Of a DNA stretch of 64,000 bases, positions 44,369 to 53,106 are shown one piece after another; the stretch's first letter is position 1; each line of letters opens with the position of its first letter. This stretch comes from Sphingobacteriaceae bacterium (GTDB taxonomy: Bacteria > Bacteroidota > Bacteroidia > B-17B0 > Aurantibacillaceae): positions 62,001-126,000 of the forward strand of contig JADJXI010000003.1 in the NCBI GenBank assembly GCA_016715905.1, read 5' to 3'. A program made the position numbers and the translations under genes. The notes beneath the pieces were generated by a model. That model was not told the origin of the DNA, searched no databases, and was given only the letters and a program-made list of their open reading frames with translations.

Positions 44369-45553
44369 TTAAATTAATTCGAGTCCTTTTACTTTTTGGG
44401 GAATAATTGCATCGGCATCAACTTGCATCCAGTTTTGAAGCACATTTTTATAAATACTTCTGAAATCAATGCTGTGTTTTAAATCACCATCCAATAAGTT
44501 TTCCAAATCCGGATCTTCATTTACAATCCCGGTCTTTTTTAAATTTTTTCCGAACAGCAAAACATTTCCGGCTGTACCATGGTCGGTTCCGGCATTGGCA
44601 TTTTCTTCTGCTCTTCTTCCAAATTCACTGTAGGTCATTATTAAGGTATCGTCCCACTTATTGAGTTCTTTCAAGTTTTCAATAAAAGTTGAAATTCCTT
44701 CAGAAAAATTGGTAAGTAATTTCTCTTGTCGCTTGAGTTGACCCATGTGTGTATCAAAACCATTGATACTCATAAAAAATATTTTGATATCGCTTTCGGC
44801 TGCAATTAAGGAGGCCGCGTTCTTTAATTGAGTCCCGAAACCTCCTTTAGGGTATTCTTTGTTGTTTTGAACTAGTTTATTTTTTTCAAAAACGTAATCA
44901 AAGGCCGTATGGGTTTGTATTAAAGTTTTATATAAATAGGATTGATTGTCGTTATTCAATTCATCAACTTTTACACTTTTAATCAGGTTATCGTATAGGG
45001 GTAATTGTAACTCAGTATGTAAATGCTTTAAATTTTTAATTGCAACGCCATTTAAATTATTTCCTTTTAATGCCAGAGATAAATTCAAATCACCTTGCAC
45101 GGCTTCATAGGCATTAGTACAATGTAAGTCCATATACCTGCCCAGCCAGCCTGTACTTATATATTCGTTGGAATCACCGGCACTGTGCCAGATATCCGAG
45201 CTTCTGAAATGTGAACGATCAGGATTAGGGTAACCCACGTTATTTACAATACACATTTCTTTTTGGGCATATAATTCCTTTAGCGTTTTTAATGCAGGAT
45301 GTAGTCCTAAAGTTCCGGTGAGTGGAATTACTTGATCAGTAGGTATTGCAATTTTAGGTCGGAATTTGTAATACAATTCATTTTTAAAAGGAATAATGGT
45401 ATTCAGCCAATCATTGCCGCCATTGAGATGAATAAGGATGAGTTTTTTGGTAGTTTTTTGAGGAAAAAGAAAATTACCCGACCGCAGGAGGGATGGCAAA
45501 AATAATCCTGCCGAGGCTAAGGTACTTGTTTTTAAAAATGTTCTTCTCTTCAT
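44369..45553 (-). CDS. DUF1501 protein with Tat-type signal
   Basis: 394 residues with a twin-arginine signal (RRTFLKTSTLASAGLFLP). The body has LIHLNGGNDWLNTI, NNVGYPNPDRSHFRSSDIWHSA, FFMSINGFDTHMGQL and YSEFGRRAEENANAGTDHGT, all typical DUF1501 features, with alkaline-phosphatase-like metal residues (SEFGRR, GTDHG). The family is an uncharacterised sulfatase/phosphatase-superfamily member exported folded. It is encoded with a DUF1800 gene, overlapping it by four bases (ATGA at 45550-45553), as in many Bacteroidota and Planctomycetes. Confidence 0.88.
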   Translation of the reverse strand: MKRRTFLKTSTLASAGLFLPSLLRSGNFLFPQKTTKKLILIHLNGGNDWLNTIIPFKNELYYKFRPKIAIPTDQVIPLTGTLGLHPALKTLKELYAQKEMCIVNNVGYPNPDRSHFRSSDIWHSAGDSNEYISTGWLGRYMDLHCTNAYEAVQGDLNLSLALKGNNLNGVAIKNLKHLHTELQLPLYDNLIKSVKVDELNNDNQSYLYKTLIQTHTAFDYVFEKNKLVQNNKEYPKGGFGTQLKNAASLIAAESDIKIFFMSINGFDTHMGQLKRQEKLLTNFSEGISTFIENLKELNKWDDTLIMTYSEFGRRAEENANAGTDHGTAGNVLLFGKNLKKTGIVNEDPDLENLLDGDLKHSIDFRSIYKNVLQNWMQVDADAIIPQKVKGLELI

Positions 45554-46932
45554 ACTAAACTATATTCCGGTAGAGATACGATGCTCAATACCATTTCTTT
45601 TTTACTCAATGCGGTTAATTCTTTTATTTTCTGAATTGTTTCCGGTTTGGGTGATTTGGCCAAATACACTTTTATCAGTTTCTCAAAATCCAAATCAGTT
45701 AATTCACTCAATATCCCTTCCCAATTTATTTCAGCGCCTATTAAATTTGTGGCCGTATTGTTTTCCGTTTCTTCTTTTTCCTCTACTTCAGGTGCCGGTA
45801 CTTTAGTGCCGGTAGGTTTAACATCGCTTAATAATATGCCGGGTAGTTTCATGCGCCAAATGAGTGTACTGCTATCAATAAAATTTCTTCCACCACTCCA
45901 TCCTGCAACATTGGGTGGATAAAACAACTGCATGCCTAATATTTCCTGAAATTTAAACAGGGCTTCATATCGGTGGTATTTAATTTTAAACTGACGGCTT
46001 AGGCCAACCAAAAGTTCAATCGGACTTTTAATTTTACTTCCTATATTTTCTTCTTCAAAGAAATAGGAAGAAGAAAATATTTTTTTTATTAGCGCGCCGG
46101 TATTGTATTGATTTTGATAGTAAAACTCCGCTAAATCTTTAACCCGGCTTTCATTCACATTTTCATTCACATAATATCGATACATTTTGCGAGCAATATG
46201 ATAAGCTGTTTTTTTATTACTGATGATCATATTAATCACATCCTCGCCGCCAAAATTTCCTTTTTTACCGAAAATTTCTTTTTCAGAGAAATCAAATAAT
46301 TTTTCGTTGAAAAAAAACTCGCCGGTATCTTTTTTAAATCCCCATCCGGTAAATGCTTTCGCGGTTTCTTTAATATCAGTCTCGCTGTAATTGCCATGAC
46401 CTAATGTAAAAAGTTCAAGCAATTCACGTGCAAAATTTTCATTGGGATGTTCTTTTTTATTTTGCTGATTGTTGAGGTAAATTAAAATGGCCGGGCTTTT
46501 ACAAACTTCCACTAATAAATCTCTGAAGTTGCCAAAAGCAAATTTACGCATGGTGTTATTGAGCTCCTGTAATAAATACGGATTAGGAATTCTGCAAGCG
46601 AAATGATTGTGCCAGAAAAGGGTTTGCTTTTCAACCAATACATTTTTTGTATCAATGAGTTGCTTCATCCACTGTAGATTCAACTCCATGGTTTTCATTT
46701 TATTGAGGTTCTGAACCTCCACCTTATTTTTTCCTTCTGCAATGGTTTCCTTAAAAGCCTGTATTTCTTCTTTTTTGATGACCGACAAGTAAGTACTTAT
46801 GCCGGAAGAGATAATTAAACCATTTACAATTTCATTAATATTTTTATGTGCAATTTCCTTTGCTTCTTTATAGCTTATTCCAAATCCTAAGCGATTATAT
46901 AAGTGAAATATTTGACCAAGCGGTGTAGGCAT
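45550..46932 (-). CDS. DUF1800 protein
   Basis: 460 residues, all in DUF1800. Features: LYNRLGFGISYKEA near the start, LFWHNHFACRI, NFARELLELFTLGHGNYSETDIKETAKAFTGWGF by key residues ARELLELF and AFTGWGF, and NVAGWSGG with a WIDSSTLIWR-type end (RNFIDSSTLIWRMKL). An unusual Pro/Glu-rich segment (APEVEEKEETENN) sits near residue 390. It is the upstream partner of the DUF1501 gene. The pair may be co-exported or membrane-associated; no signal peptide is visible on this protein. Function unknown. Confidence 0.88.
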   Translation of the reverse strand: MPTPLGQIFHLYNRLGFGISYKEAKEIAHKNINEIVNGLIISSGISTYLSVIKKEEIQAFKETIAEGKNKVEVQNLNKMKTMELNLQWMKQLIDTKNVLVEKQTLFWHNHFACRIPNPYLLQELNNTMRKFAFGNFRDLLVEVCKSPAILIYLNNQQNKKEHPNENFARELLELFTLGHGNYSETDIKETAKAFTGWGFKKDTGEFFFNEKLFDFSEKEIFGKKGNFGGEDVINMIISNKKTAYHIARKMYRYYVNENVNESRVKDLAEFYYQNQYNTGALIKKIFSSSYFFEEENIGSKIKSPIELLVGLSRQFKIKYHRYEALFKFQEILGMQLFYPPNVAGWSGGRNFIDSSTLIWRMKLPGILLSDVKPTGTKVPAPEVEEKEETENNTATNLIGAEINWEGILSELTDLDFEKLIKVYLAKSPKPETIQKIKELTALSKKEMVLSIVSLPEYSLV

Positions 46933-46947
46933 TGCTAATAAATATAA

Positions 46948-47934
46948 TTAAATTAAATTATATGATGCTAAGTAAACAATTAAAATACAAATGAATAAAA
47001 GTGTTAAAAGAGTATTGCTGATTTTGGTTTGTTTGATGGAATAAAAAAAGTCGCCTAAAATAAAAGCAAATGGAATAGAAAAAATCAGAATTAATTCTGA
47101 GCTATTCATTCCGCCGGAAAGAATACCAAAAATATTGAAAAGGGTAAACCATAAAAAAATTGTTTTTGCTTTTTGTTTTTTAACTGTATTACCAAGGCCA
47201 AATGAAAACATTTTAAACAAAGCGGCAATAAAAAGAAGCACAATAATAGCAACAAGTGGCAGATAATATTCGCTAAACGTAGGAAATTTAAAATCGTTGA
47301 AAAACATTTTGGCTGCTTTAATAAAATACCATTGATTAAAATTACTCAGGTATGCAATTGATTCATAAATAAAAACCGGAGCTAAAAACCCAATCAGGGC
47401 TACAATCCATTCTTTCCAATTAAATGGTCTTAATATTGACAATGCAATAAAATATACCGGGAAATTAATTATAGCGGTAAAACTGATAAATGCCGATAAA
47501 CTGATATAGAAGGAGGATTCAAAAATTTCATTTAAAACAAATTCTTCCCTATACGATTTTAATATTTTGTATAAGGAAATTAAAATAAAAAAGTTAGTTA
47601 AAATTTGAGCATTGAGTTGTCCTGGCTGAATAGCGGCTACGTTTAAAACAGCAAACAGAAATAATGGAAAAAAATTTTGTTTTTCCACAATCTCTTGCCG
47701 TAACGTTATAAAATTTAAAATAATCAAGCAAATGGCCAGTACGCCATAATTGATTAAGACTTTTGCGTATTGACTTTGGATTTCTTTGGCAAAGAAGTTG
47801 TAGAATAAATTGGGAAATAAGCTGTTTTCAACATTTTGTGCTGCAAATATACTAGCGCCCGCACAAACTAGTAAAAGTGCTGATATATAAGGCATTGCCT
47901 CTTTAAAACCCCTATTTAAGACCGTGGCAAACAA
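46948..47934 (-). CDS. polytopic membrane protein, DUF6427-like
   Basis: 328 residues with about nine or ten hydrophobic helices and the short motif RPFNWKEW in the middle, which with its general layout resembles the DUF6427 family of Bacteroidota. The start appears to be TTG at 47934 (MFATVLNRGF), giving a natural amphipathic beginning; the first ATG would be at 47895. No transport or catalytic motif. It lies upstream of the DUF1800 gene on the same strand with a 15-base gap, so it may be part of the same transcript. Confidence 0.55.
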   Translation of the reverse strand: MFATVLNRGFKEAMPYISALLLVCAGASIFAAQNVENSLFPNLFYNFFAKEIQSQYAKVLINYGVLAICLIILNFITLRQEIVEKQNFFPLFLFAVLNVAAIQPGQLNAQILTNFFILISLYKILKSYREEFVLNEIFESSFYISLSAFISFTAIINFPVYFIALSILRPFNWKEWIVALIGFLAPVFIYESIAYLSNFNQWYFIKAAKMFFNDFKFPTFSEYYLPLVAIIVLLFIAALFKMFSFGLGNTVKKQKAKTIFLWFTLFNIFGILSGGMNSSELILIFSIPFAFILGDFFYSIKQTKISNTLLTLLFICILIVYLASYNLI

Positions 47935-48005
47935 TTTTTTTATTTAGAGATTATTGTTATTTTTGTTCGGTAAACTTACGAAATTAGAATTCAAAACCGT
48001 ACACT

Positions 48006-48218
48006 ATGCATACATTACTTATAAGCTTAATGATAACCTGGACAGATGTTTTTGAAGGAATTGGAAAATTCTCTTACTGGGTATTTGATATCATGAAATC
48101 CATGGGCCATATTCCAAATGTGTTTATTTGGATATTTATTATTGGTTCAATATTTTATTGGACAATACGTCTTCAAAAATATAAGAAAATTGCCAAGCGT
48201 GATGGCACGTATGAATAA
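48006..48218 (+). CDS. small single-pass membrane protein
   Basis: 70 residues with a hydrophobic segment at about 38-54 (NVFIWIFIIGSIFYW) and a basic C-terminal tail (LQKYKKIAKRDGTYE). A weaker hydrophobic stretch precedes it. A strong terminator follows directly and an AT-rich promoter region precedes it, so it is a separate transcription unit and probably a real gene despite its size. I recognise no family. A role as a regulatory subunit of a membrane complex is only a guess. Confidence 0.6.
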   Translation: MHTLLISLMITWTDVFEGIGKFSYWVFDIMKSMGHIPNVFIWIFIIGSIFYWTIRLQKYKKIAKRDGTYE

Positions 48219-48232
48219 AGAAATTATTTATG

Positions 48233-48261
48233 AAAAGCCCTGCTCAAAAAGCGGGGCTTTT
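48233..48261 (+). terminator. intrinsic terminator after the small membrane protein
   Basis: AAAAGCCCTGC (48233-48243) pairs with GCGGGGCTTTT (48251-48261; one T-G wobble), 7-base loop, then TTTGTT. Confidence 0.8.
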
Positions 48262-48311
48262 TTGTTGATTAAAATTGTCGAGTTTTCAGTTGTTAGTTTT
48301 AACTTGCAACA

Positions 48312-49628
48312 ATGAAAAGCAAAATCAATTTATTTTTATTGCTCTTTTTTATTACTCATGCGCAGGCACAGAATATTGTTTTGCGTAACGTAAATATTCT
48401 GCCCATTAATCATAACATCACCATTCCGGGTTGCAATGTTTTCATTCGAGATGGGAAAATTGAAAAAATTACTCCTTTCCCCTATGTGCGTGAACCGGGG
48501 AAAAGGGCTAAGAAGAAAGAATCAACCGTGGGTTATGTTGTGCACGATTGTGGGGGTGCCTACTTAATGCCCGGCCTGGCTGATATGCATGGCCACTTAC
48601 CGGAAAAAAACGATCCCATAAAACTCCAGCAATATTTAAATCTGCAATTGGCCGCCGGTGTAACTTTGGTGAGAAGCATGCGCGGTAAAAAAGAACACTT
48701 GGCCATAAGAGATAGTGTTAAAAAAGGAATTAAAGCTAATGCGCCTGAGCTTTGTGTTTCTTTTTTGTTAAATGAAAACGATACGGTGATGGATAAAGGC
48801 AAAGCCGAAAATATTGTTAAAGAAGTTTCGCAAAACGGATTTGATTTTATAAAGTATCTGCATGGATTAGATGAAGCCTCATTTAAAAATCTGGTTGAAG
48901 CCTGTAAACAATATACAGTTGCTATTGCAGGCCATGCTTATCAAAATAATTTTGAAAAAACATTTGCCGCCGGATTTAGAAGTATTGAACATTACCAACC
49001 TGTACTGAAGTTATTTAAAGATGATACGGTAAAGTTCAAACAATTAATTCCGGAACTTAAAAAAAGTGCTGTTGGTATTTGTCCAACTTTATCTTATTAC
49101 TATATCTATTCATTCGACATGAAAGAAGAAGTTTTGAATGCCAGGAATGGCATGAACTTTTTGAGCACCAAAATTAAAAAGGAATGGGGAAAATCTTATA
49201 AAGAGGATTTGACCCGGGCCAAGGAACATTTTAAAACAGATTTTGAATCAAAATATGTAAAACCTTCCAAATCAAAAATAGAATCATTTTTCCCGGTATT
49301 AAAATTAATGGCGAATGAAGATGTTAATTTACTTTTGAGTCCTGATGATGGTCCTTATAACGTCCCTGGATTTTCCGTGTATGAAGAAATGATGTTGTAT
49401 AAAAAGGCAGGTTTAAGTAATTATCAAATTCTGAAATGCGCAACTTTAAATGCGGCCAGATGTTTAAATGACAATACCTGGGGAAGTGTTGAAATTGGAA
49501 AGAAGGCCAACCTAGTACTGTTGTCGGGTAATCCTTTAGATGATCTTTCTAATATTAAAAAAGTAGAAGCCATAATTTTACATGGTAAATATATTTTGCC
49601 GGAAGATTTAGTAAAACAGCCTAAATAA
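48312..49628 (+). CDS. exported amidohydrolase
   Basis: 438 residues with a signal peptide (ending THAQAQ). Amidohydrolase motifs: LMPGLADMHGH (HxH metal site), KYLHGL with a candidate bridging Lys, IAGHAY (His), SIEHYQ (His), SPDDGP (Asp), then the composite-domain tail NPLDDLSNIKKVEAIILHGKY. All metal-binding positions are kept. Periplasmic members include prolidases, imidazolonepropionase-like enzymes and D-aminoacylases; substrate is open. It is convergent with the aminotransferase gene, with stops only one base apart. Confidence 0.85.
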   Translation: MKSKINLFLLLFFITHAQAQNIVLRNVNILPINHNITIPGCNVFIRDGKIEKITPFPYVREPGKRAKKKESTVGYVVHDCGGAYLMPGLADMHGHLPEKNDPIKLQQYLNLQLAAGVTLVRSMRGKKEHLAIRDSVKKGIKANAPELCVSFLLNENDTVMDKGKAENIVKEVSQNGFDFIKYLHGLDEASFKNLVEACKQYTVAIAGHAYQNNFEKTFAAGFRSIEHYQPVLKLFKDDTVKFKQLIPELKKSAVGICPTLSYYYIYSFDMKEEVLNARNGMNFLSTKIKKEWGKSYKEDLTRAKEHFKTDFESKYVKPSKSKIESFFPVLKLMANEDVNLLLSPDDGPYNVPGFSVYEEMMLYKKAGLSNYQILKCATLNAARCLNDNTWGSVEIGKKANLVLLSGNPLDDLSNIKKVEAIILHGKYILPEDLVKQPK

Positions 49629-49629
49629 A

Positions 49630-50772
49630 CTATAATTTATTAATTATTTCAGCGGCTTGCTCCAGCGTTTCATCTTTTTTAGCGAAGCAAAATCTTAATA
49701 TAGACGGATCGGTATGTTCGGCGTAAAAGGCCGATAAGGGTACCGTTGCAATTCCCTTTTCTTTGGTTAAGCGTATAGCTAAATCCATATCATTTTCTGA
49801 ACTGATGGCTTTAAATGACATGAGTTGAAAATAAGTTCCTTCGGCAATAATCGGTTTTAAGCGAGATCCGGAAGTGAGTTTTAAAAATAAATTTCTTTTT
49901 TGCTCGTAAAAATTTTTTAAGTCCAGATAATTATTTTTATCCGATAAATAATCGGCTATACCTAACTGAAAGGGATGATTAACCGAAAAAACCAGAAACT
50001 GATGAACTTTTCGGAATTCATTCATTAATTCTTTACGTGCTGCCACATAACCAATTTTCCATCCTGTAGTGTGTATGGTTTTACCAAAGGAAGAAACGAT
50101 GAAAGATTGATTGGCCAAAGTTGGATATCGCGCTACACTTTGATGGCTTCGATCATCAAAAACAATATGTTCATACACTTCATCACTAACAACAATAATA
50201 TTTTTACCTTTCACCAAAAGCTCCAGTGCAATTAAATCTTCTTGCTTTAATAAAATTCCGGTGGGATTATGAGGAGTATTGATGATAATCATTTTGGTAC
50301 ATGCATTTATCGCCGATTTTACATCTGCCCAATTAATTTTAAATTCAGGTGCAAGCATTTTTATTTTTACAGCTTTGCCTCCGTTGGTTTCAATGCTTGG
50401 AATATAACTATCGTAGCAGGGTTCAAAAACAATAACTTCATCACCGGGCTTTACGAATGCAGAAACGGCAGTAAAAATACCCTGCGTAGCGCCGGCTGTT
50501 ATAGTAATTTCAGTATCTGGTGAGTAAACCGCTTGGTAACAAGTTTCAAGAATTTCAGCCACTCGTTCGCGTAGTTGAATAACTCCCGGCATAGGCGAAT
50601 ATTGATTAAACCCGGCATTCATATACTTTTGACAAAGGCTGAGTAAATTTTTGTCACAATCAAAATCAGGAAATCCCTGAGATAGATTTATAGCATTGTG
50701 CTCGCGGGCTAAACCGCTCATAATTGCAAAAATGCTGGTGCCAATACCCGGAAGTTTACTTTTTAATTCCAT
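49630..50772 (-). CDS. PLP-dependent methionine aminotransferase (YbdL-like)
   Basis: 380 residues, fold type I. Motifs: INLSQGFPDFDCD, INTPHNPTG, VVSDEVYEHIVFDD, and SSFGKTIHTTGWKIGY with the PLP lysine; RFCFAKKDETL near the end carries the substrate-binding Arg. The sequence is closest in my recollection to YbdL, which transaminates methionine and aromatic residues. It is a single gene in the cytosol, facing the SpoIIE-phosphatase gene with 133 bases between. Confidence 0.85.
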   Translation of the reverse strand: MELKSKLPGIGTSIFAIMSGLAREHNAINLSQGFPDFDCDKNLLSLCQKYMNAGFNQYSPMPGVIQLRERVAEILETCYQAVYSPDTEITITAGATQGIFTAVSAFVKPGDEVIVFEPCYDSYIPSIETNGGKAVKIKMLAPEFKINWADVKSAINACTKMIIINTPHNPTGILLKQEDLIALELLVKGKNIIVVSDEVYEHIVFDDRSHQSVARYPTLANQSFIVSSFGKTIHTTGWKIGYVAARKELMNEFRKVHQFLVFSVNHPFQLGIADYLSDKNNYLDLKNFYEQKRNLFLKLTSGSRLKPIIAEGTYFQLMSFKAISSENDMDLAIRLTKEKGIATVPLSAFYAEHTDPSILRFCFAKKDETLEQAAEIINKL

Positions 50773-50850
50773 TTACAAACAAATATACATATTCCACATA
50801 TGAATTTATTGAGATTAAATAAACACAAGGCAGAAATTGAGTCAAATTAT

Positions 50851-50880
50851 TTTGATTCGGACTAAAATTAAATAACTTTA
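50851..50880 (+). promoter_or_regulatory. probable Bacteroidota-type promoter of the SpoIIE phosphatase gene
   Basis: TTTG at 50851-50854 and TAACTTTA at 50873-50880 with an 18-base gap. This agrees with the Bacteroidota pattern TTTG, about 17-23 bases, TAnnTTTG (7 of 8 matches in the -7 box). The start codon TTG lies 25 bases downstream at 50906. Confidence 0.5.
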
Positions 50881-50905
50881 CAGATATAAAGAAGAATTCT
50901 TAAAA

Positions 50906-53044
50906 TTGTTTCGAAAGCTATATTTATTTATTAGCCTAGTATTTCTAGCTACTTCACTTCCGGCACAAACCGGTCACATTCATTTATCAGACACCGGAAA
51001 AAATGCATTATTACAACTTATTCACTGGGAAATTTTTAATGCCGAAACAAAAACATGGGATTCTATTCAGGAGAGCTATTGTATAGAAAATCGAGACTTT
51101 AACTCAATTGTAAAATTCAGAAAAAAATTAATCATTGATTCCGGACTTGTTGGCGTGCCACTTACCATTAATGTTTATCACTTTGGAGCGTCGGATTTTT
51201 TTATGGATGGTAAAAAAATTGGAGGTTTCGGAATACCGGCTAATCAAGCGGAGGATGAGATTTGTATAAATCCCAAAAGCAAGCGAATCACGTATGCCTT
51301 TTTAAAAGCTGGCACACATTGGTTAGAAGTAAATTATTCAAATCATCTGTTCCATTCATTTTATTCGAAACTCAATGAGTCGTGTGCGGGCTTTGAAGTT
51401 TTAATAAGTAAATCAAGTTCGGTTTATTCAAGCAAATTGGGAACTAACGGTTTATTTTCAACCGGATTCTTAATCGTCATTGGTATTTTATTCGCACTTG
51501 GTTTATTACACTGTTTAATTTACTTTTTTTATAAAAAAGAAGTTTCCAATTTATATTTCGCAGTATTTACTACTTTGTTTGCCTTACTTATTTCCCTTTT
51601 TGAAATAGCTCACGCTTCCGAATCACCAAGGCTTATTATTTTATCGCTTTTTCTAAGATGGAGGCTTTTAATTCCGGTATTTTACTTTTTATTGCAGCTC
51701 GTATTTGCGGTAGCAGATATCAAGAAGGGAAGTCGACTAAGACAATTGGTTAATATAGTTACAATTGTTGCAGCCGTTTTACTTTTTGGAATTCCAAATT
51801 TATACAGCTTGATAATATTCGCGCTTATCGCATTGTATACCACCTTCTCCTGCATATTAACCGGTATGCTCATTAGTCGAATTAAAGCAGAAAAGGGTAA
51901 TGGCATTCGAATTGTAAAAATGGGCCTTCAGATCTTTATTTATTTTGCGGCAGTATATTTTGTAGTAAGTAATTTTTTGAATTTATCTTTTGCTTCAGGG
52001 CCATTTGGTCAAGTATTTATTTTCACACTATTGGTTTTGGGCATTTTAAGTTTACCTATAAGCATGTCAACCTATCTGGCCTTTATGTTTACGAAAAACA
52101 ATCGGGATTTAATATTGCAGTTACATAAAGTGGAAAAATTATCTGAACTAACCATACAACAAGAAAAGGAGAAGAAGTTGATGCTTGAAAAACAAAACGA
52201 AGAACTGGAGAGTCAGGTAAAAATCAGAACGGCCGAAGTGGTGGAGCAAAGAGAAGAACTCGCTATTAAAAATAAAGAGATTATTGATTCTATAAATTAC
52301 GCCCGGAAAATTCAGCATGCTTTGTTGGCACATAAAGAATTATTGCAAGAGAATCTACCTGAACATTTTATTTTGTTTCAACCCAAGGATATCGTAAGCG
52401 GAGATTTTTATTGGGCTACCAAAACAATTGATAAATCTGAATCGAGCGAATTATTCACTTCCCGATTTTTTCTGGCGGTTTGTGATAGTACCGGTCATGG
52501 TGTTCCGGGTGCATTTATGAGCTTGTTAAATATTGGTTTTTTAACGGAGGCCATCAATGAGAAAAAAATACTTAACCCCGGAGAAGTTTTTAATTTCGTA
52601 AGAGAGCGTTTAATTCATAATTTAAGCCGAGAAGAACAAAAAGATGGCTTTGACGGTGTGTTGTTGTTGTTACCGGAAAAAGACAAGGTATTGCAGTACG
52701 CGGCCGCCAATTGTAAACCGGTAATCATAAGAGCCGGTAATTTATTGGAATTGGAGGCTGATCGTATGCCGGTAGGGATGGGAGAGCGCAAAAACAATTT
52801 TAATACCTTTTCAGTAAAAGTGGAGAAAGGTGATGTTTTATATATTTATACCGATGGTTTTGCAGATCAGTTTGGCGGACCAAAAGGAAAAAAATTCAAG
52901 TATAAAAATCTGAATGAATTTTTAAAAATCATTTCTTATTTAGACATGAATGCGCAACGGGACGAATTGAAAAAAATGTTTGAAGATTGGAAAGGGGAAT
53001 TAGAGCAGGTGGATGATGTTTGCGTAGTAGGAATAAAATTTTAA
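50906..53044 (+). CDS. large membrane SpoIIE-family protein phosphatase
   Basis: 712 residues, starting at TTG 50906, which begins a signal peptide (ending SLPAQ). The extracytoplasmic region (about 25-180) is followed by a seven-helix membrane part (about 185-395) as in 7TMR-DISM sensors, then a coiled coil and linker with DSINYARKIQHALL (about 460-473), and a SpoIIE phosphatase domain with GDFYWA, DSTGHGVPGAFMS, YTDGFADQFGGP and VDDVCVVG. It probably senses an outside ligand and dephosphorylates a partner protein. It shares its phosphatase and linker design with the 457-residue protein at 1170-2543. Confidence 0.88.
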   Translation: MFRKLYLFISLVFLATSLPAQTGHIHLSDTGKNALLQLIHWEIFNAETKTWDSIQESYCIENRDFNSIVKFRKKLIIDSGLVGVPLTINVYHFGASDFFMDGKKIGGFGIPANQAEDEICINPKSKRITYAFLKAGTHWLEVNYSNHLFHSFYSKLNESCAGFEVLISKSSSVYSSKLGTNGLFSTGFLIVIGILFALGLLHCLIYFFYKKEVSNLYFAVFTTLFALLISLFEIAHASESPRLIILSLFLRWRLLIPVFYFLLQLVFAVADIKKGSRLRQLVNIVTIVAAVLLFGIPNLYSLIIFALIALYTTFSCILTGMLISRIKAEKGNGIRIVKMGLQIFIYFAAVYFVVSNFLNLSFASGPFGQVFIFTLLVLGILSLPISMSTYLAFMFTKNNRDLILQLHKVEKLSELTIQQEKEKKLMLEKQNEELESQVKIRTAEVVEQREELAIKNKEIIDSINYARKIQHALLAHKELLQENLPEHFILFQPKDIVSGDFYWATKTIDKSESSELFTSRFFLAVCDSTGHGVPGAFMSLLNIGFLTEAINEKKILNPGEVFNFVRERLIHNLSREEQKDGFDGVLLLLPEKDKVLQYAAANCKPVIIRAGNLLELEADRMPVGMGERKNNFNTFSVKVEKGDVLYIYTDGFADQFGGPKGKKFKYKNLNEFLKIISYLDMNAQRDELKKMFEDWKGELEQVDDVCVVGIKF

Positions 53045-53067
53045 TCTTAACGCATACTATGTAAATA

Positions 53068-53096
53068 AAAAAGGCGATCCATGGAACCGCCTTTTT
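53068..53096. terminator. intrinsic terminator between convergent genes
   Basis: AAAAAGGCG (53068-53076) pairs with CGCCTTTTT (53088-53096); loop of 11 bases. A-rich and T-rich flanks allow it to work for the SpoIIE gene (plus) and the repeat-protein gene (minus). Confidence 0.75.
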
Positions 53097-53106
53097 ACTT
53101 TTGAAC

